Assembly: GCA_913055735.1 (NCBI GenBank)
Contig: CAJXKD010000001.1
Location: 1 to 64,000 of the forward strand
Direction: 5' to 3'
Length of the DNA stretch: 64,000 nt
Source of the DNA: an uncultured Rhodospirillales bacterium
Lineage (GTDB): Bacteria; Pseudomonadota; Alphaproteobacteria; Rhodospirillales; UBA2165
In this document: positions 44,155 to 52,715 of the stretch, in pieces
Layout: the number at the start of each line of letters is the position of its first letter
Position numbering within the stretch: the first letter of the stretch is position 1
The notes under the pieces: generated by a model
What the model was told of the DNA's origin: nothing
The model's input: the letters and a program-made list of their open reading frames with translations, nothing else
Databases searched by the model: none
Made by a program: the position numbers and the translations under genes

Positions 44155-47100
44155 CTATTCGTCGCTGAGGTCGATGGCGGCGGTAAGCAGCATGTACACT
44201 TTGCCCGCATCCGACGTCATCAATGTCGTGGCGAGCAATTCGTCCTGATCGTTGCGCCGGGCGATTTGGATGAGCTTGGCGAACTGGCTGCGGTAACGCT
44301 CCACATATTCGCGGAACTTCGCCTCCTCGCGGTATTTCTGCCGGATCTGCAAAAGCTTCGGCCGCGGCCGCATACCGAGAAGTTTGCGCAGGAACAGCGA
44401 TTTATCGCCGGTGTTGAACTTCCGCCAATCTTCCTCGGTCACCCGCGTTTCCAGGACCCTGTTGATGTCGATGGCGACCGATTCGAGACCTTCCGAAATA
44501 AGTCCCATACGCCGCAGGAAATCCTCGCTGCCCGCATCGTCGGCTTTTTTGTTGAGCCGTTCGGCGATGGCCGCGGCGCGCTGCGAACTCCGCTCCAAGG
44601 CCGCCGTGCGCGCATCGATCTGGTCGGTAATCTCGGAGGTGTTCTTTGCCACCTTCTCGGTGACATCCGTCAGGGTCTCGCTGCGTTCCTCGAGCAGCTT
44701 GCCCCACCGTTCCATTTCCTGAATGGCCTTGCCGGAAGTTTCGCTCGCTGTGCCGGCGTGTTGGGAGAATGCCGAGGTGACCGTATCGATACTGCGCAAC
44801 GCCGCGTTGAACGACCGCGTCAGGGTTTCCAATTCCTTGCGCAGGCCTTCGCCGGAGTTGCCCATGCGGCCCGCCATCTTATCCGACGCGGCGATCACGT
44901 CCTGGGCCTGCTGACGCAGTTCTTCACGGATGGCACGGAGTTTACCGAGGCTTTGCGATGCCGTCGCCATGGCCGTATCCGCCGCCTGGCGGAGGGACTT
45001 GTCGGCGGTCTCGACGGCATCGGAGGCCGCCTTGGAGGCCTGCGTCACTTCGTCGGCGCGGTTTTGAACGGCGCCCGCCGCGCCTTCCAGCTTGGCGATC
45101 GTCTTGTCGGAGGACACGGACAGTTCGTTCAGGCGTTGGTTGATGGTTTTGCCGGCCTCTTGGAGACGTTGCATATTGCGATCGGTCAAACCATCGATTT
45201 CCCCGATGCCTTCCTTGAGGTTTTCCGTCAATCCGCCGGCTTGCTCGACAGCACGGTCCGAAACCTCAGCCATTTGATCAGCCTGCCGTTGCAATCCGGA
45301 ACTGATGACCGTCAACAGCTTCACCGCCCGGTCGACGGCCATAGTGACATCGCGCGAACGCTCGTTGAGCGCCGTGCCCACTTGCTCGATACGGTTGGTC
45401 GCCTCGGCGGAAGTATCGCCCAACCCGCTGGCCTGCTTCTCCAGAGCATCGGCGAAGGCCTGTACGTGCGACGTCGATTCCTGTGCGGATTGCGCAAACT
45501 CCTCCGCTTTCTGACGGAACAGAATGCCGATGCGGTTGAGGCGTTCCTCGGTGTTGCCCGCGGAACCTTGAACATCCGCGAGTTCCTTACCGAGCGCCTC
45601 GGCAATGGTTCGAAGTTGCGACGCCGCCGTGTTAGCCGCCGTCGCCGCTTCGTGCGATTGCTTCACGACAGCATCGCCGACGCTTCCCACATCCTTGACG
45701 GCATCGTCCGCCGTCGCCGCGAGTTTCTGCGAACGTTCGTCGAGAGCCGCTGCCGCTTCGCTCACCTGGCCTATCAGGTCAGCCGACAAATCGCGCATGC
45801 GGTCGGCCTTGCTCTCGAAGCTCTCCCACGTCTGATCGAGCCGCGTCACCGCATCGACCGCAATTTCTGACAGTTCCTCCGACCGGTCACGCAGCTTCTC
45901 GCCAACCGATTCGATTTGCCCGGCGGCCGTGTCCGAGGTCCGTGTCAGATCCTTCGACTGGCGGCGAAGCGCTTCGTTCACCAGCGCCAGCAGCTTTGCG
46001 GCACGCTCCGAGGCGCTGACCACCTCGTCCGAGCGGTGTTCCAGCGTCTCGCTTGCCACACCGATATCGGACACCGCCTTGCTGGACCGGTGGCTCAATT
46101 CCTCCGACCGTTCACGCAGCGTATCGGCAATGGACTGCACCCGGTTCGCTGCCGTCTCCGCCGCGCCGGAGATTTCGCGGGACCGCTGACCGAGGTCTTG
46201 GCTGATACGCCGCAACCGTTCCGCCGCGCCGCTCGAGGTATCCTCGATTTCAGAACTGCGCTGACGCAACGCGGCGCCGACTTCCTCGACCCGGACGACG
46301 GCATTCAACGACGCATCGTTGAGCCGTTTGGCCTGTTCCTCGAGATGCGCCGAAACTTCGTTCATATCCTCGCCGGCGGCGTCGGCGGCGCCGGACAATT
46401 CCTGCACCTGACCGGCAATCACGCCGTTTAACTGCTGCAGTTCGGTAGTCGCCTCCTCGCTTCGCGCCGTCAACGCGGCGAGACGTTCGCCGAAGCCGTC
46501 GCTGGTCGCGCCGACCTTGTCCGCGGCCTGCGTGATCCCTTGGAGGTCGCGGCGCAAGGCATCGGCCGCGGCATCCATACTGGCGATGCTGATATCGGCG
46601 GCGGCCTTGACGTCGAGCTGCGTCCGGTACAACGCATCGGAAACTTCTTGAACCTGTGCGTTGGCGTCCTTGGATGCCGCCGCCAAATCGTCTGTACGCG
46701 TTTTGAGTTCGTCGCCGACCGTGCCGAGGCGCATCACCACCAAATCGCCCAAACGCGACAGATGATCGCTGCGAAGCTTCAAGGCATCGTCCGCCGCCTC
46801 GACATCCGCAACCGCCTTGTCGGCGATTTCCGTCAACGCCGAAGCCTGTTCCTCCAACGCCGTCGCGATCTTGTCGACACGCCCCAAGGTCACATGAGAA
46901 ACCGAATCGAGGTCTTCGGACACGGCGGTAAGGCGTCCGGATATGGAACTGGTTCGTTCTTCGGCACGTTGCGTCGTCGCGTCCAGCTCCTCCGCCTGCC
47001 GCTTGTTGGCGTCCGTGGCCGCGTCGATCTTATCAACCGCCTCGTCGGCGGCAGCGCCCAGCGCGTCACCGCCCGATTGCAGGCTTTCGGTCATCTGCCG

Positions 47101-48342
47101 CACTTTGGCGTGGATGCGTTCCGAGGTTTCGCCGAGGGATTCGGATTGAGCATTCAGGGTTCCCGCGATCAGGGCCGCGCGATGCGCCGCCTTGTCCGCC
47201 GCCTGTTCCAATGTCGCCGCCTGACGATCGAGAAGTTCCCGCATTGTGTCCGCCTGCGCGGAGGCCTGTTCCGAGCGCTTGGAAAGATCCGCCGTGATTT
47301 CGCGCATGGTTTCCGCGCCGGCCTCGACGCGCTGGGACACCCGCTCGCTAACGGCTTCCAACGCCTCGCCGCGCGATCCCAACTGTTCCGCCAAGCGCAT
47401 GGCGCGTTGCTCCGCGTCGGAACTTACGTCATCCAAATGGCGGGTGCGCGTTTCGAACAGCTCCGCCGTGTCGTGGGCACGCTTCGAGGCCTCCTCGGCA
47501 ATACGAACCAATTCACTGCCGCTATCGCCCAAGGCGGCGCGGATTTCATCGGTGCGCGCCGCCGCCTGCTGCGAAACCGCGATCAAGTCGTGCGATTGAT
47601 GATGAAGGATGTTGCCCGCTTCCCGCGCCCGGGCCACCGCCCCGTCCGTGGCGGCAACCAATTCCTCGACATGCCGGCGCAACTTGTCCGACGCCGCCTC
47701 CGCCTTGATGGAGGCTTCGTCCGAAAGGGTGGACAGCGCCATCGTCCGCTGGCGAATAATCTCCGCCGCCTGATCGGCACGAATGGCCGCCTCTTCCGAG
47801 GCCTCGGTCAGGAAACGTGCTTGGCTGCGCAATGCGTTGGTGATCGTGCCGACACGGCTGTCCGCCGAATCCGACGGATAGGTCAGTTGGCGGAGATGCC
47901 AGCGCAACGCGTGCGCATCGCGCTCGAACAAGCGGCTGCGTTCATAGAAACCCGCAACCATCCACGCCAGCGCGATGGGCGTGGCGATGGCCGCCACCAA
48001 CCCGCCGATTTCATGGGGCAGCAAACTGGCGAGCGTGGCAAAGCCGAGCGAGTCGCTGACATAGGCGAGACTGCCTGCAAGCCAGATAATGGAAAACACC
48101 GCCGCCGCGATGGTCAACATGCGCCAACGCACGTAAATCGGCGGCTGCCAGTCAGGGGCCTCGATGGCGGCGGACGCATAAGACGATGGCGGTATGGACG
48201 CAGATGCCGGCGGCACCGAAGAGGAAGGTGAAGATTCGTTTGCCGCAGCGCCGCTTTGCCCCGTCCCTTGCGGCACCTCCGCGTCGTGAACCAGATCGAT
48301 GGGGCGGGACGTTCCGTCGGGGCGGTTGGGCACCTTGGCCAT
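44155..48342 (-). CDS. Giant membrane-anchored coiled-coil protein (GPR/RgsE/TipN-like)
   Basis: A 1395-residue protein. The ATG at 48342 has GGTGGAG nine bases upstream. Residues 1-70 are Ser/Pro/Ala-rich. Two membrane helices lie at about 75-94 and 112-132, placing the rest in the cytoplasm. From about 150 to 1200 it is a continuous helical coiled coil with strict 25-residue repeats of the type x-L-R-x-R-S-E-E-L-x(5-6)-A. The last 130 residues form a distinct conserved domain with TEEDWRKFNTGDKSLFLRKLLG and FREYVERYRSQFAKLI. This plan matches the alphaproteobacterial pole-organising proteins TipN and GPR/RgsE; that identity is an inference. A CtrA-type box lies upstream. Confidence 0.78.
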   Translation of the reverse strand: MAKVPNRPDGTSRPIDLVHDAEVPQGTGQSGAAANESSPSSSVPPASASIPPSSYASAAIEAPDWQPPIYVRWRMLTIAAAVFSIIWLAGSLAYVSDSLGFATLASLLPHEIGGLVAAIATPIALAWMVAGFYERSRLFERDAHALRWHLRQLTYPSDSADSRVGTITNALRSQARFLTEASEEAAIRADQAAEIIRQRTMALSTLSDEASIKAEAASDKLRRHVEELVAATDGAVARAREAGNILHHQSHDLIAVSQQAAARTDEIRAALGDSGSELVRIAEEASKRAHDTAELFETRTRHLDDVSSDAEQRAMRLAEQLGSRGEALEAVSERVSQRVEAGAETMREITADLSKRSEQASAQADTMRELLDRQAATLEQAADKAAHRAALIAGTLNAQSESLGETSERIHAKVRQMTESLQSGGDALGAAADEAVDKIDAATDANKRQAEELDATTQRAEERTSSISGRLTAVSEDLDSVSHVTLGRVDKIATALEEQASALTEIADKAVADVEAADDALKLRSDHLSRLGDLVVMRLGTVGDELKTRTDDLAAASKDANAQVQEVSDALYRTQLDVKAAADISIASMDAAADALRRDLQGITQAADKVGATSDGFGERLAALTARSEEATTELQQLNGVIAGQVQELSGAADAAGEDMNEVSAHLEEQAKRLNDASLNAVVRVEEVGAALRQRSSEIEDTSSGAAERLRRISQDLGQRSREISGAAETAANRVQSIADTLRERSEELSHRSSKAVSDIGVASETLEHRSDEVVSASERAAKLLALVNEALRRQSKDLTRTSDTAAGQIESVGEKLRDRSEELSEIAVDAVTRLDQTWESFESKADRMRDLSADLIGQVSEAAAALDERSQKLAATADDAVKDVGSVGDAVVKQSHEAATAANTAASQLRTIAEALGKELADVQGSAGNTEERLNRIGILFRQKAEEFAQSAQESTSHVQAFADALEKQASGLGDTSAEATNRIEQVGTALNERSRDVTMAVDRAVKLLTVISSGLQRQADQMAEVSDRAVEQAGGLTENLKEGIGEIDGLTDRNMQRLQEAGKTINQRLNELSVSSDKTIAKLEGAAGAVQNRADEVTQASKAASDAVETADKSLRQAADTAMATASQSLGKLRAIREELRQQAQDVIAASDKMAGRMGNSGEGLRKELETLTRSFNAALRSIDTVTSAFSQHAGTASETSGKAIQEMERWGKLLEERSETLTDVTEKVAKNTSEITDQIDARTAALERSSQRAAAIAERLNKKADDAGSEDFLRRMGLISEGLESVAIDINRVLETRVTEEDWRKFNTGDKSLFLRKLLGMRPRPKLLQIRQKYREEAKFREYVERYRSQFAKLIQIARRNDQDELLATTLMTSDAGKVYMLLTAAIDLSDE

Positions 48343-48680
48343 TCTTGGCATCTCCACCTATTGCCAGATCGTGCCGCACAGGCGCGGCAAGTTGGCGGAT
48401 GCTAACACAGGCTATATGTGGGGCATAGCTACTAGTTTTCCACAATATGTAGCCAGGATGTAGCTAGGCCGCCGATCTTAGGGCATTGGAATCTCGGACC
48501 GAAATTCGGGGCGTTCCGGCCCGCAAGCCTTCACCTTTATTGTTAGCCGCAGCGGTTAAGCTCCGGTTAACCAAACACGTTCTGCCGTCCCGAAAGTTCG
48601 GACAAACAGTGATGAGCGTTTGATCGGCCGCGGCAACATCCTCATCATGCGGAAAACAACGAACCTCGGAGTAGGAACAC
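48343..48680. promoter_or_regulatory. Divergent regulatory region with a CtrA-type box (48556-48570)
   Basis: A 338-bp region between the coiled-coil protein and LigB dioxygenase genes. It holds TTAA-GCTCCGG-TTAA at 48556-48570, an exact match to the CtrA consensus TTAA-N7-TTAA, and is followed by CC as in the extended motif. The box is 214 bp from the coiled-coil start and 111 bp from the dioxygenase start. Two similar ATGTAGC-type words lie near 48450. No RNA or protein gene is seen in it. Confidence 0.6.
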
Positions 48681-49688
48681 GTGGCCGACATCGTATTGGG
48701 CATCGGGACGTCGCATAGTCCGATGCTGACCCTGGCGCCGGAGCATTGGGATATCCGCACCGACGCCGACCGAGCGGAGCAGAATCACCCTTATCGCGGC
48801 AAGACTTATAATTTCGACGAATTGCTCGAGATCATGCCGCGCGACAAGCTCGCTAAACTCAATGCCGTCGAAGAGCGCCGTGCCCGCTTCGAACGCAGCG
48901 ACAAGTGCCTGGACCTGCTCGCTCAAACCCTGGAGGAGGTGAACCCGGACGTTCTGGTGATCATCGGCGACGACCAGCATGAATGGTTCCTCGACGATGT
49001 TCAGCCCGCCTTTACCTTGTTTTACGGCGACGAGGTGTTTGCGAAAGGCTTCGACGCCAAAGCCACCGACGTTCCCGAGCCGATGATCCCGGTGCGACTT
49101 TCCTATACGACACCCGTGGATCACAACTACCCCGCCGATAGCAGCGTTGCCTCTCGGATCATCACGCAGACCATCGAGGACGGCTTCGATATCACCGCGT
49201 CGAAATTACCACCATCCCGCGGCGGCGGCCCGGTCGGCATTGGCCATGCCTTCGGCTTCATCTATCGCCGGCTTCTCAACGACAAGCCCGTGCCTTTCGT
49301 GCCGGTGATGATCAATACCTATTATCCGCCGAACCAGCCGACGGCGAAGCGGTGCTACGAATTCGGCCAATCCATCGGCCGCGCGCTGGCCGGCATCGAA
49401 GACGACAAGCGGATTGCCATCGTCGCGTCCGGTGGGCTTACCCATTTCGTCATCGACGAGGATTTCGACCACCGTTTGATCGACGCGATGCAATCGGGCG
49501 ACGTCGAGAAACTGACAGCCGATCCCAACACCGCCTATCAATCCGGCACGTCGGAGATCAAGAACTGGATCGCGCTGTGCGGCGTCATGGCGGGAACGGG
49601 ATTGAAGATGACCTTGCACGATTACGTGCCCTGCTACCGGTCCGAAGCCGGCACCGGCACCGCCATGGCGTTTGCCACCTGGTGTTAG
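48681..49688 (+). CDS. Extradiol dioxygenase, class III (LigB-type)
   Basis: A 335-residue non-haem Fe(II) ring-cleaving dioxygenase catalytic subunit. GTG 48681 follows GGAGTAGGAAC. LigB-family markers are IVLGIGTSHSPMLTL (metal-ligand His), VIIGDDQHEWF, DHNYPADSSVASR, IVASGGLTHF (second-half His), and the closing YRSEAGTGTAMAFATW. Members cleave protocatechuate, gallate or similar o-diphenols. No alpha (LigA) subunit gene is adjacent. Its stop overlaps the stop of the next, convergent gene by four bases. Confidence 0.9.
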   Translation: MADIVLGIGTSHSPMLTLAPEHWDIRTDADRAEQNHPYRGKTYNFDELLEIMPRDKLAKLNAVEERRARFERSDKCLDLLAQTLEEVNPDVLVIIGDDQHEWFLDDVQPAFTLFYGDEVFAKGFDAKATDVPEPMIPVRLSYTTPVDHNYPADSSVASRIITQTIEDGFDITASKLPPSRGGGPVGIGHAFGFIYRRLLNDKPVPFVPVMINTYYPPNQPTAKRCYEFGQSIGRALAGIEDDKRIAIVASGGLTHFVIDEDFDHRLIDAMQSGDVEKLTADPNTAYQSGTSEIKNWIALCGVMAGTGLKMTLHDYVPCYRSEAGTGTAMAFATWC

Positions 49689-50290
49689 TGCCCTTCGTTT
49701 TCGCCTTCACCGCTTTTCGTGTCGTCTTCGGGCTCCGGCTTGGGCAAGCGGCGGCACTTTTCGGTGGATTTCGGTATCGTGATCTGGGCGCCTTCCGTCA
49801 TCAGCCTCAGATCATCGCGGATGACAATGTTCAACACCAACGGATCACCGATTGCGGCGTTAATGGCAGGAAAGAGGCGGTCGCGCAGCCCATCGACCGG
49901 CACCAAGCCGTCCGGCGTGCGATAGACCGGCCCGCGGCTCAATTCGCCCAAAACGGCGTGCCGGATACGCGGCTCCACTCGGCAAACGTAAATTGCCCGG
50001 CTTTCGTCGGCCACTTGCAGAAAAATGGTGATCACGGCCTGGGGGGCCCGAGCCCCGTTGAGCTTGAAGGTGCGGATGGGAAAAGACGCAAGTTGTACGA
50101 ATTCCGTCGGGTCAGGCTCCTTTTTTTCCTCCTTTTCTTGGCCATCCTTTTTGTTTTCGGACGCCTCTTTTGTTTGATCTTCGGCTTTCGTCTCTGCGGC
50201 CCGCAGGGATGCCGTCGGATAACCGCCGGCCGCCAGAAGGGCGCCGATCAACAAGCCAAAAATAATGAAATTCAATATCTTACGAGGCAT
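49685..50290 (-). CDS. Exported protein, possibly FliL-like
   Basis: A 201-residue protein of unknown function. An N-terminal hydrophobic segment (residues 7-25) is a signal anchor or signal peptide. A highly charged Glu/Lys-rich stretch (32-60) follows. The remaining domain (ITIFLQVADESRAIYV, RIRHAVLGELSRGPV, LRDRLFPAINAAIGDPLVLNIVI) has the secondary-structure rhythm of the FliL periplasmic domain. That is a weak likeness, and no flagellar genes are nearby. The C-terminus is again acidic. Confidence 0.6.
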   Translation of the reverse strand: MPRKILNFIIFGLLIGALLAAGGYPTASLRAAETKAEDQTKEASENKKDGQEKEEKKEPDPTEFVQLASFPIRTFKLNGARAPQAVITIFLQVADESRAIYVCRVEPRIRHAVLGELSRGPVYRTPDGLVPVDGLRDRLFPAINAAIGDPLVLNIVIRDDLRLMTEGAQITIPKSTEKCRRLPKPEPEDDTKSGEGENEGH

Positions 50291-50438
50291 ATCGTACCCG
50301 ATTTCTTGTCGTTATATGTAAGGAGCGCCTTCCGGCGATCAAGCGGCGCGCCCATGTTGCGGCGGCCCCATCAGGAGCGATATAAAACAGCAGCATTTGA
50401 CCGTGCCCCGGATATGGACCGGAAATAGGGAGAGAATA

Positions 50439-50753
50439 ATGGACGATAAAACCCGCACCGAACTCGAAGCCGCTGCCTTTCGCGGCCTCGTCGCGCATTT
50501 GCAGAAACGCACCGACGTGCAGAACATCGATATCATGAACTTGGCGGGCTTCTGCCGGAATTGCCTGTCCAAGTGGTACATGGCCGCCGCCAAGGAACGC
50601 GGCATCGATATGGATTACGATCAGGCGCGCGAGGTGGTTTACGGCATGCCCTACAGCGAATGGAAGGACAAGTATCAGGCAGAGGCCTCCGATGAGCAGA
50701 AGCGGACCTTCGAGGAGACTAAGCCGCTCCACGCCGAAATCAGCGGCCACTGA
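50439..50753 (+). CDS. DUF1244 domain protein
   Basis: A 104-residue soluble protein matching the DUF1244 family of proteobacteria. The conserved block is RTDVQNIDIMNLAGFCRNCLSKWYMAAA, with Cys-x-x-Cys, followed by YDQAREVVYGMPYSEWKDKYQ. The start at 50439 has GGGAGAGAA upstream. Function is unknown; the CRNC pair could bind a metal or be redox-active. It stands alone between two divergently placed genes. Confidence 0.9.
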   Translation: MDDKTRTELEAAAFRGLVAHLQKRTDVQNIDIMNLAGFCRNCLSKWYMAAAKERGIDMDYDQAREVVYGMPYSEWKDKYQAEASDEQKRTFEETKPLHAEISGH

Positions 50754-50865
50754 AAATCGAGGCAAAAACCGCAGGGATCAGCGGGCATTGGCGAACCGCC
50801 CCCAGTCTCATAGAATGCCCATATAATAAGTAAGCCATACAACAAATAAGATTGAGGAAGCGCCC

Positions 50866-51948
50866 ATGGCGACCGCCACCCAGAACAGGGGCAAAGTAGC
50901 CCCGGCCTCGAGCCCCGAACGCAGCGCCTACTACGACAAGATCCGTGATTTGGGTCTGGCGCCCTTATGGATGGAATACAGCAACCTGCTCACCCCCGAG
51001 CCGCAGGTCAAATCCGTTCCCTTCATCTGGCGCTACGAGGAAGAGGTGCGCGACATCCTCATGGAAGCGGGCAAGCTTATTTCCGCCGAGGAAGCCCAGC
51101 GCCGGGTGCTTGTGCTGGAAAACCCCGCCTTTGCCGGTGAAAGCCGCATCCATGACACGCTGTTCTCCGGCCTGCAGTTGATCTTGCCGGGCGAGGTCGC
51201 GCCCGCCCACCGTCATAGCCCCAATGCGCTGCGCCTGATCCTCGAAGGCGACGGCGCTTATACGTCGGTGAATGGCGAAAAAACCATCATGGAATACGGC
51301 GACTATATCATCACGCCGACCTGGACCTGGCATGATCACGGCCACGAAGGCACCGAGCCCGTGGTGTGGCAGGACATCCTCGACATGCCGATCGTGCAAA
51401 CCACCGGCGCCATCTTCTATGAACGCTACCCGGAAGATCAATTCCCGGCCGGTCCACCCCCCGGGGACAGCCTGCATCGCTACGGCTCCAACATGCTGCC
51501 GGTGGGTCTGGAGCCCGACAATCTGAACTCACCGATCTTCAGCTACCCCTTCGCCAAATCGAAGGAGAACATGGAGGCGCTCGCGAAAAACAGCGATCCC
51601 GATCCCTATTTCGGCCTCAAGGTGGAGTTCATCAATCCGATGACCGGCGGCCCCGCCATGTCGACCATCTCGACATTCCTGCAGCGCCTGGAGAAAGGTT
51701 TCAAGACCGAACGCTATCAATCCACCGAAGGCTCGATATTCACCTGCCTCGAGGGCAAGGGCCGCGTCGTCATCGGCGACGGCGACAGCGGCGAGACCAT
51801 CGAATTCGGCCCGCGCGACATCTTCGTCGTGCCGTGCTGGTTTCCCTACCGCATCGAGGCGGACGAAACCACCTATCTGTTCCTCGGCACCGACAAGGTG
51901 ACGCAGACCAAGCTCGGCCTGTGGCGGGAACGCCGCGGCAACAGCTAA
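50866..51948 (+). CDS. Gentisate/salicylate 1,2-dioxygenase-like bicupin
   Basis: A 360-residue Fe(II) bicupin ring-cleaving dioxygenase. The first cupin carries the metal ligands in VAPAHRHSPNALRLILEGDGAYT (His-x-His) and TWTWHDHGHEG. A second cupin spans about residues 250-350 (FTCLEGKGRVVIGDGDSGETIEFGPRDIF). The N-terminus WMEYSNLLTPEPQ matches gentisate 1,2-dioxygenases. It would open gentisate or a related o-hydroxy acid to maleylpyruvate. A flavin prenyltransferase gene starts 12 bp downstream, so these are cotranscribed. The maleylpyruvate isomerase and hydrolase genes are not adjacent. Confidence 0.92.
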   Translation: MATATQNRGKVAPASSPERSAYYDKIRDLGLAPLWMEYSNLLTPEPQVKSVPFIWRYEEEVRDILMEAGKLISAEEAQRRVLVLENPAFAGESRIHDTLFSGLQLILPGEVAPAHRHSPNALRLILEGDGAYTSVNGEKTIMEYGDYIITPTWTWHDHGHEGTEPVVWQDILDMPIVQTTGAIFYERYPEDQFPAGPPPGDSLHRYGSNMLPVGLEPDNLNSPIFSYPFAKSKENMEALAKNSDPDPYFGLKVEFINPMTGGPAMSTISTFLQRLEKGFKTERYQSTEGSIFTCLEGKGRVVIGDGDSGETIEFGPRDIFVVPCWFPYRIEADETTYLFLGTDKVTQTKLGLWRERRGNS

Positions 51949-51960
51949 GCGGCCCATCGG

Positions 51961-52569
51961 ATGGAAAGCACACCGAGGCGGATCATTGTCGGCATGACCG
52001 GCGCCAGCGGCGCCATCATCGGTGTCCGCCTGTTGGAAGCCCTCGCCCGTTCCGACGTGGAAACCCATCTGGTGGTCAGCAAGTGGGCGCAACAGACCCT
52101 GGAACACGAGACCGACTATCGGATTGCCGATCTCCGCGACATGGCCGACGTCTATTATGGGCCCAGCGACATGGGCGCGGCGGTCTCATCGGGCTCCTTC
52201 GTCACCGAGGCAATGGTTATCGCGCCTTGTTCGGCCCGCTCCATGGCCGCCATCGCCAACGGCTTCGGCGAACATCTGGTCCACCGTGCCGCCGACGTCA
52301 TCCTCAAGGAACGGCGCAAGCTGGTCCTGGTCGTGCGCGAATCCCCCCTCAACGAGATCCACCTCGAGAACATGCTCAAGCTCGCCCGCATGGGGGTCGG
52401 CATCCTGCCACCGATGCCGGCATTCTATAACCACCCGCAATCGGTGGAGGATATCGTCGAGCATATCGTCGCCCGGGCCCTCGACCAGCTGAACGTGCCC
52501 GCCGATTTCGCCAAGCGGTGGGACGGCGACATGAAGAACCGCACCGCCAAGATCGAACCCATCAAATAA
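51961..52569 (+). CDS. UbiX/Pad1-family flavin prenyltransferase
   Basis: A 202-residue flavoprotein of the UbiX family, which prenylates FMN to make the cofactor of UbiD-type decarboxylases. It starts RIIVGMTGASGAIIGVRLLEAL, the FMN-binding loop. Other conserved parts are SFVTEAMVIAPCSARSMAAIANG, LVLVVRESPLNEIHLENM, and GVGILPPMPAFYNHP. It shares a transcript with the gentisate-type dioxygenase. No UbiD gene is next to it, so its partner may be elsewhere, or it acts with a hydroxybenzoate decarboxylase not encoded here. Confidence 0.92.
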   Translation: MESTPRRIIVGMTGASGAIIGVRLLEALARSDVETHLVVSKWAQQTLEHETDYRIADLRDMADVYYGPSDMGAAVSSGSFVTEAMVIAPCSARSMAAIANGFGEHLVHRAADVILKERRKLVLVVRESPLNEIHLENMLKLARMGVGILPPMPAFYNHPQSVEDIVEHIVARALDQLNVPADFAKRWDGDMKNRTAKIEPIK

Positions 52570-52715
52570 CCGTCCCACTAGACGAGCACCCCGGGGAAAC
52601 GCCTGAAAAGCTCCGACGTTGCGAGTGACCTTCCGGGCCGGCGCCGCTACACTGCGCGCCAAATCGCCTCACCTCTGAGTGAAACAATCAAAGAAGACGC
52701 GGGAGTTACGACCCT

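Noticed and set aside
46540..48231. Long plus-strand frame opposite the coiled-coil gene
   Set aside because: It is an Arg-rich shadow caused by the repetitive codon pattern of the coiled-coil protein.
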